Source: Glaciecola sp. HTCC2999 (GTDB lineage: Bacteria > Pseudomonadota > Gammaproteobacteria > Enterobacterales > Alteromonadaceae). Taken from it: a stretch of DNA of 64,000 nt. This document shows positions 60,077 to 64,000 of the stretch, in pieces. Below the pieces are notes generated by a model that was given only the letters and a program-made list of their open reading frames with translations, did not search any database and had not been told where the DNA came from. Position numbers and translations under genes: made by a program. Every line of letters starts with the position of its first letter. Position 1 is the stretch's first letter. The DNA lies in assembly GCA_949498985.1 (NCBI GenBank), contig CATECQ010000006.1, positions 1 through 64,000 of the forward strand, in the 5' to 3' direction.

Positions 60077-61405
60077 ATGACCACCAGTTTTTCTGAACTA
60101 GGACTTTCGCCTGCTGTATTGCAAGCTGTGTTCGACCAAGGCTACACCCAACCTTCTCCTATTCAACAACAAGCTATCGGCCCGATAATGCAGCAGCAAG
60201 ATGTGATGGCTGCAGCGCAAACGGGCACCGGTAAAACCGGCGCATTTGCTCTTCCCATCGTCAATATGTTGAGCGAAAATTCGCAGCGCCCATCGCCGAA
60301 TAACATTAAAGCGCTGATATTAACACCTACCCGGGAGCTTGCTGCTCAGGTGGCTGAAAGTGTGAAAGCGTGTGCACGGCATACTAATTTACGATCGATG
60401 GTGGTATTTGGTGGCGTTTCTATCAATCCACAAATGCAAGGGCTGCGTCGTGGCTGTGATATTTTGATTGCTACTCCAGGTCGTTTACTTGATTTGCACC
60501 AACAAAACGCTGTGAAGTTTAATCAACTTGAAGTATTAGTACTTGATGAAGCCGATCGCATGTTGGATATGGGCTTTATTCACGATATTAAACGTATCAT
60601 GAAATTGATCCCGGCCAAACGCCAGACATTATTGTTTTCTGCAACTTTTTCCGATCCTATCCGTGAGTTGGCGAAACAATTTACGCATGATCCCATTGAG
60701 ATTTCGGTCACTCCGAAAAATAGTACTACGCCATTAGTGAAACAGTTACTTGTGCATGCTGAAAAAAGTAGTAAGACCACACTTTTGATAAAGCTCATCA
60801 AAGATAATAACTGGCAACAAGTCTTGGTTTTTACCCGAACTAAGCATGGTGCGAATCGTATAGCACAAAAACTCGGGAATAAAAATATTACCGCGGCTGC
60901 GATTCATGGCAATAAAAGCCAAGGCGCACGGACTAAAGCGTTGGCTGATTTTAAATCTGGTGATGTTCGTGTCTTAGTTGCTACAGACATTGCAGCACGA
61001 GGGATTGATATTGATCAGTTACCTAATGTGATTAATTATGATTTACCTCATGTGCCGGAAGATTATGTTCATCGTATTGGGCGTACTGGCCGTGCTGGTG
61101 CAACAGGGCATGCCGTTTCTTTTGCGACCAATGAGGACATTAAACAGCTGAATGATATTCAAAATCTTATTGGTAAGCATATAGAAGTGCTTGAAGTTGA
61201 GGGTTTATCCGTCCAAGGTGTAATGCAAGCCCCCATTAAACCCCCTAAAGTCAATAAACCAAAGAAACCGCGTAAACCACGCTCTCGTTCAGGTGGTAAT
61301 GCGACTAAAACGGGTGGTGCTCAGGCTGCAGCAGCGGCACAAACAGGTGAGGGGCGCAGTATTTCCTCCCCAAGTCGACGACGTCGAAGTAAACCTTCTT
61401 CATAG
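60077..61405 (+). CDS. rhlE: DEAD-box RNA helicase RhlE
   Basis: The 442-aa RNA-dependent ATPase has a Q motif ([13 protein letters not shown]), motif [16 protein letters not shown], motif [19 protein letters not shown] in LFSATFSD and [10 protein letters not shown]. RhlE contributes to ribosome assembly and RNA turnover. The C-terminal tail (about 390-442) is Lys/Arg/Ser-rich and probably binds RNA nonspecifically. Assignment to RhlE rather than SrmB or DbpA rests on overall motif wording and the short basic tail. Confidence 0.93.
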   Translation: MTTSFSELGLSPAVLQAVFDQGYTQPSPIQQQAIGPIMQQQDVMAAAQTGTGKTGAFALPIVNMLSENSQRPSPNNIKALILTPTRELAAQVAESVKACARHTNLRSMVVFGGVSINPQMQGLRRGCDILIATPGRLLDLHQQNAVKFNQLEVLVLDEADRMLDMGFIHDIKRIMKLIPAKRQTLLFSATFSDPIRELAKQFTHDPIEISVTPKNSTTPLVKQLLVHAEKSSKTTLLIKLIKDNNWQQVLVFTRTKHGANRIAQKLGNKNITAAAIHGNKSQGARTKALADFKSGDVRVLVATDIAARGIDIDQLPNVINYDLPHVPEDYVHRIGRTGRAGATGHAVSFATNEDIKQLNDIQNLIGKHIEVLEVEGLSVQGVMQAPIKPPKVNKPKKPRKPRSRSGGNATKTGGAQAAAAAQTGEGRSISSPSRRRRSKPSS

Positions 61406-61432
61406 GAAAAATGAGAACAAACAGCAGGCCAA

Positions 61433-61461
61433 AAAAAACCACCTAAATCAGGTGGTTTTTT
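61433..61461. terminator. Bidirectional terminator between rhlE and arcA
   Basis: AAAAAACCACCT and AGGTGGTTTTTT form a perfect 12-bp stem with a 5-nt loop, between the convergent rhlE and arcA. T-rich ends on both strands allow termination from either side. Confidence 0.92.
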
Positions 61462-61478
61462 ATAACGATGAATGTGAG

Positions 61479-62186
61479 TTAGGCGTCTACACTGCCACAG
61501 AATCGATAACCTTCACCATGGATAGTGACGATTAATTCAATTTCACCCGGCTCGGACTCAAAATGCTTACGGATGCGACGAATAGTCACGTCAACTGTTC
61601 TGTCGTTAGGACGTAATTCACGACCTGTCATTTCCATGATTAACTGCTCACGCGTTAAAATTTTACCTGGATTATTTAAAAACAAGTGTAATGCACGGAA
61701 TTCACTGCGAGGTAATCTAAATTCGTTTTGTGTCGGAGAAATTAAGCTACGACTGTCACCGTCGAGTGTCCAACCGTTAAAGCTGACACGTGATGGTAAG
61801 TCTTCATCATCATTGGCATTTGACGTACGAGTGAGTAAGTTACGTGCACGGATAGTTAACTCACGAGGATTAAACGGTTTAGTTAAATAATCATCTGCAC
61901 CGATTTCGAGACCTAAAATACGGTCAACATCGTTATCGCGTCCAGTTAAGAATATCAGACCCACGTTTTTACGGTCACGCACTTCACGAGCAAGAATAAG
62001 GCCGTTTTTGCCAGGAAGGTTAATATCCATAATCACAAGATTAATGTTATTGTTTTCAAAAAAGTCGTGCATCTGTTCACCATCTTCGGCTTCAAATACA
62101 TTGTAACCTTCAGCTTCAAATAGGCTTTTTAACGTAGTACGTGTAACTACTTCATCTTCAACAATTAAGATATTTGGCGTTTGCAT
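61479..62186 (-). CDS. arcA: Two-component response regulator ArcA
   Basis: The 235-aa OmpR-family regulator controls respiratory genes in response to oxygen and redox through ArcB. The receiver has phospho-acceptor D54 in [14 protein letters not shown] in LTGRD and K in [11 protein letters not shown]. The C-terminal winged helix ends in the recognition helix [23 protein letters not shown]-terminal [12 protein letters not shown] is almost identical to E. coli ArcA. The arcB sensor is not in the window. Confidence 0.97.
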   Translation of the reverse strand: MQTPNILIVEDEVVTRTTLKSLFEAEGYNVFEAEDGEQMHDFFENNNINLVIMDINLPGKNGLILAREVRDRKNVGLIFLTGRDNDVDRILGLEIGADDYLTKPFNPRELTIRARNLLTRTSNANDDEDLPSRVSFNGWTLDGDSRSLISPTQNEFRLPRSEFRALHLFLNNPGKILTREQLIMEMTGRELRPNDRTVDVTIRRIRKHFESEPGEIELIVTIHGEGYRFCGSVDA

Positions 62187-62293
62187 AATATTTACTTACT
62201 TTAACGGAACATTAATATTTTTATTACGATTAGTTTATCAGATAAACTTTCAAAAATACACGGGTAGATATCGTCTCAGTCAACGACCTAACA

Positions 62294-63730
62294 CTAATGT
62301 ATTGTTTTTAAAAATAATACCTCGAATTCTTGTGCCGCATCTGCCCAAGTGAATTTAGTCTGCATGGCTCGCAGTTGCATCGTCTTAAATTGCTCAGGCT
62401 GTTCAAGATACAATAATAAGGCCCGACGAACACAGGTCAATAATGCGTCTGGTGCCGGTGCGTCAAAAACAAATCCAGTGGCCTGATTCGGATTTTGATC
62501 AATGCCTATTACCGTATCACTCAAGCCCCCAACATTTCTCACTATCGGTAATGTGCCATACGCTAGAGAATACATTTGATTGAGTCCGCAAGGCTCAAAT
62601 TCAGATGGCATTAAGAAAAAATCAGAACCCGCTTCAACTAAATGCGCAAGTTCTGGCTCAAACCCATGAATAAATTTAAATTTGTCGGGATGTACTCGAC
62701 TCAGATCCGCTAATTGCTGACAGATGAATGGGTCACCAGTGCCGACGATGACTAATCCTAAATTATGCCCTAATAAATCACCTAAGATAGGTAAAATATA
62801 ATCAAATCCTTTTTGAGTTGTCAGCCTGCATACCATACCCATAAGCGGGGTATTGGGCGCATGGGTGAAACCCGATTTAGCTTGGAGCGCCGCTTTACAC
62901 TTAGCTTTTCCAGTTAAATTATTTTGTTCAAAGTGTGCTGGAATAAAAGGGTCATTACTAGGATCCCATTGTGAATAATCACAGCCGTTGAGGATCCCTG
63001 TTAAATCTGCTGACCGGTTTTGTAGCACATGATGTAACCCATGCCCGCCCAGCTCTGTCAGAATTTCTTGAGCATAGGTCGGACTGACAGCGGTGATTTT
63101 ATCGGCGTGAGCTATCCCAATTTTCATCATATTGATATGGGTATGCTGCTGACAGTTTAAGGCTTGGTGATAAGGCATTAGCATAGGCATATCGTCTACC
63201 GCAAAGCTCCCTTGAAAAGCGGCATTATGAATAGTTAATACGGTTTTCGTATGAGCAAAAAAACCTTGAACAAACTGATGCTGATGATGTTTAACAAAAA
63301 ATGGCACTAAAGCGGTATGCCAATCATTACAGTGCATGATATCGGGAGCTAAATTGATATTTTGGAGTAGATCAATTACGGCCGCACTAAACAGACCAAA
63401 ACGCTCACCATTATCCGGGTAAGCCATGTTATTCTCAGCATACAGACCATCACGATCGAAACAGCGATGACCGATTAAATGGATTTTGACATTACCTAAA
63501 TCGTGTTCGTAGTATTTAAATTGGTGCGCTGAACTGGTGAACTCGCTTTGTGGTGTCAGGTTGAATTGATCAATGACTACTTTATACGCAGGCATCACAA
63601 TACATACTTCATGCCCTCGCGCAGCATAAGCAAGTGGCAATGCTTTAGCGACATCCGCCAGCCCACCTGTTTTGATAATATCTTCTACTTCCGATACGAT
63701 GAATGCGATGTTCATTTTCTTATCTGGCAT
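62294..63730 (-). CDS. glgA: Glycogen synthase (ADP-glucose-dependent)
   Basis: This 478-aa GT5 glycosyltransferase extends alpha-1,4-glucan from ADP-glucose. The KTGGLADV motif near the N-terminus binds ADP-glucose. HCNDWHTALVPFF, LTIHNAAFQG, GILNGCDYSQWDP and the C-terminal EPCGLNQMYSLAYGTLPIVRNVGGLSDTV are canonical. The open frame extends to GTG 63814, but that would overlap rsmC by about 80 nt. ATG 63730, 4 nt after the rsmC stop, or ATG 63715 (MNIAFIVSE) are better. No other glg gene is seen in the window. Confidence 0.93.
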   Translation of the reverse strand: MPDKKMNIAFIVSEVEDIIKTGGLADVAKALPLAYAARGHEVCIVMPAYKVVIDQFNLTPQSEFTSSAHQFKYYEHDLGNVKIHLIGHRCFDRDGLYAENNMAYPDNGERFGLFSAAVIDLLQNINLAPDIMHCNDWHTALVPFFVKHHQHQFVQGFFAHTKTVLTIHNAAFQGSFAVDDMPMLMPYHQALNCQQHTHINMMKIGIAHADKITAVSPTYAQEILTELGGHGLHHVLQNRSADLTGILNGCDYSQWDPSNDPFIPAHFEQNNLTGKAKCKAALQAKSGFTHAPNTPLMGMVCRLTTQKGFDYILPILGDLLGHNLGLVIVGTGDPFICQQLADLSRVHPDKFKFIHGFEPELAHLVEAGSDFFLMPSEFEPCGLNQMYSLAYGTLPIVRNVGGLSDTVIGIDQNPNQATGFVFDAPAPDALLTCVRRALLLYLEQPEQFKTMQLRAMQTKFTWADAAQEFEVLFLKTIH

Positions 63731-63734
63731 AGGG

Positions 63735-64000
63735 TTATTTTCTGTGTGAGTGTTTGTTATTAGTTGCTTTTGGACGAATGCCAATAGCTTGGTAAACAGC
63801 GAACTTATTGTCACTTATTAACTTTTGGCAAGGACCAACGTGTGCTTCCATATCGACAGCATAATTTAAGAAACTATTAGCAACTAGCGTTAAATGCCCT
63901 TGTTCGATCAGGTGCTCACGTGCTTGAACTAAAAAACTATGTGCGATGGAATAGTCGGTATTAATCCCCTTATGGAAAGGAGGATTAGTGATGATATGAC
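63735..64000 (-). CDS. rsmC: 16S rRNA guanine-N2-methyltransferase RsmC-like, 3' part
   Basis: Only the last 88 codons are inside the window; the 5' part lies beyond 64000. Reading the minus strand from the edge gives ITNPPFHKGINTDYSIAHSF, the catalytic NPPFH motif and following helix of the RsmC/RlmG family. It continues through REHLIEQGHLTLVANSFLNY to a stop at 63735-63737. N2-methylation of a 16S guanine (G1207 for RsmC) is inferred from family. RlmG is the main alternative. It ends 4 nt before glgA. Confidence 0.85.
   Translation of the reverse strand, partial: HIITNPPFHKGINTDYSIAHSFLVQAREHLIEQGHLTLVANSFLNYAVDMEAHVGPCQKLISDNKFAVYQAIGIRPKATNNKHSHRK

Noticed and set aside
63731-63814. GTG 63814 as the glgA start
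   Set aside because: It would overlap the 3' end of the rsmC-like gene by about 80 nt and adds residues absent from glycogen synthases.

Overview
The window is 64 kb of an AT-leaning gammaproteobacterial chromosome. It carries ArcA, a SpoT-type stringent factor next to rpoZ, the hemCDXY operon, an mreBCD-maf-rng-yhdP-nit2-tldD run, and a lysA-dapF-DUF484-xerC-yigB-uvrD run. Gene content and order fit the Alteromonadales/Vibrionales side of the class (relatives of Shewanella, Moritella or Psychromonas). The genus cannot be fixed from the sequence alone. Almost everything is dense housekeeping DNA with short intergenic gaps; the only clearly accessory DNA is at the left edge.

Layout. 1-1652: edge of an apparently integrated region, with a tyrosine integrase next to the 3' end of a tRNA-Arg(CCG) gene. 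The integrase is bracketed by inverted repeats, each carrying a tRNA-3'-end-like core. 1817-7608: a membrane-anchored FKBP, then hemY, hemX, hemD and hemC (haem synthesis), an esterase and cyaY. 7712-14992: gmk, rpoZ, spoT, a RidA-family gene, trmH, recG and rsmJ. 15015-18415: pmbA/tldE and tldD on either side of darP. 18424-27732: nit2, yhdP, rng, maf, mreD, mreC and mreB, all on the minus strand, with an apparent intrinsic terminator between mreB and mreC. 27895-30144: arsJ with its GAPDH partner, a two-gene arsenate detoxification module placed between ssb and mreB. 30250-37244: ssb, yajR, uvrA, a thioesterase, a DUF3299 protein and fbp.

37473-47341: mpl, ubiX, an exported S1/P1 nuclease, lptM, lysA, dapF, DUF484, xerC, yigB and uvrD, with a clear LexA box in front of uvrD. 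47355-53494: rarD, recQ, a glutathione S-transferase, selO and ribA. 53593-60076: a DUF3300 lipoprotein, an ATP-grasp enzyme, an ammonium transporter whose upstream region looks like an NtrC/sigma-54 enhancer-promoter, a serine hydrolase and a YhiN-family flavoprotein. 60077-64000: rhlE, arcA, glgA and the 3' part of an rsmC-type rRNA methyltransferase cut by the window edge.

The most unusual observations are the inverted tRNA-core repeats around the integrase, the arsJ-gap pair in the ssb-mreB interval (where Vibrio and Shewanella carry the MSHA pilus cluster), the putative NtrC/sigma-54 region of amt, a possible Shine-Dalgarno-sequestering leader on fbp, and the hairpin abutting the mreC start codon. 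No CRISPR array, transposase, rRNA gene or complete prophage is visible.
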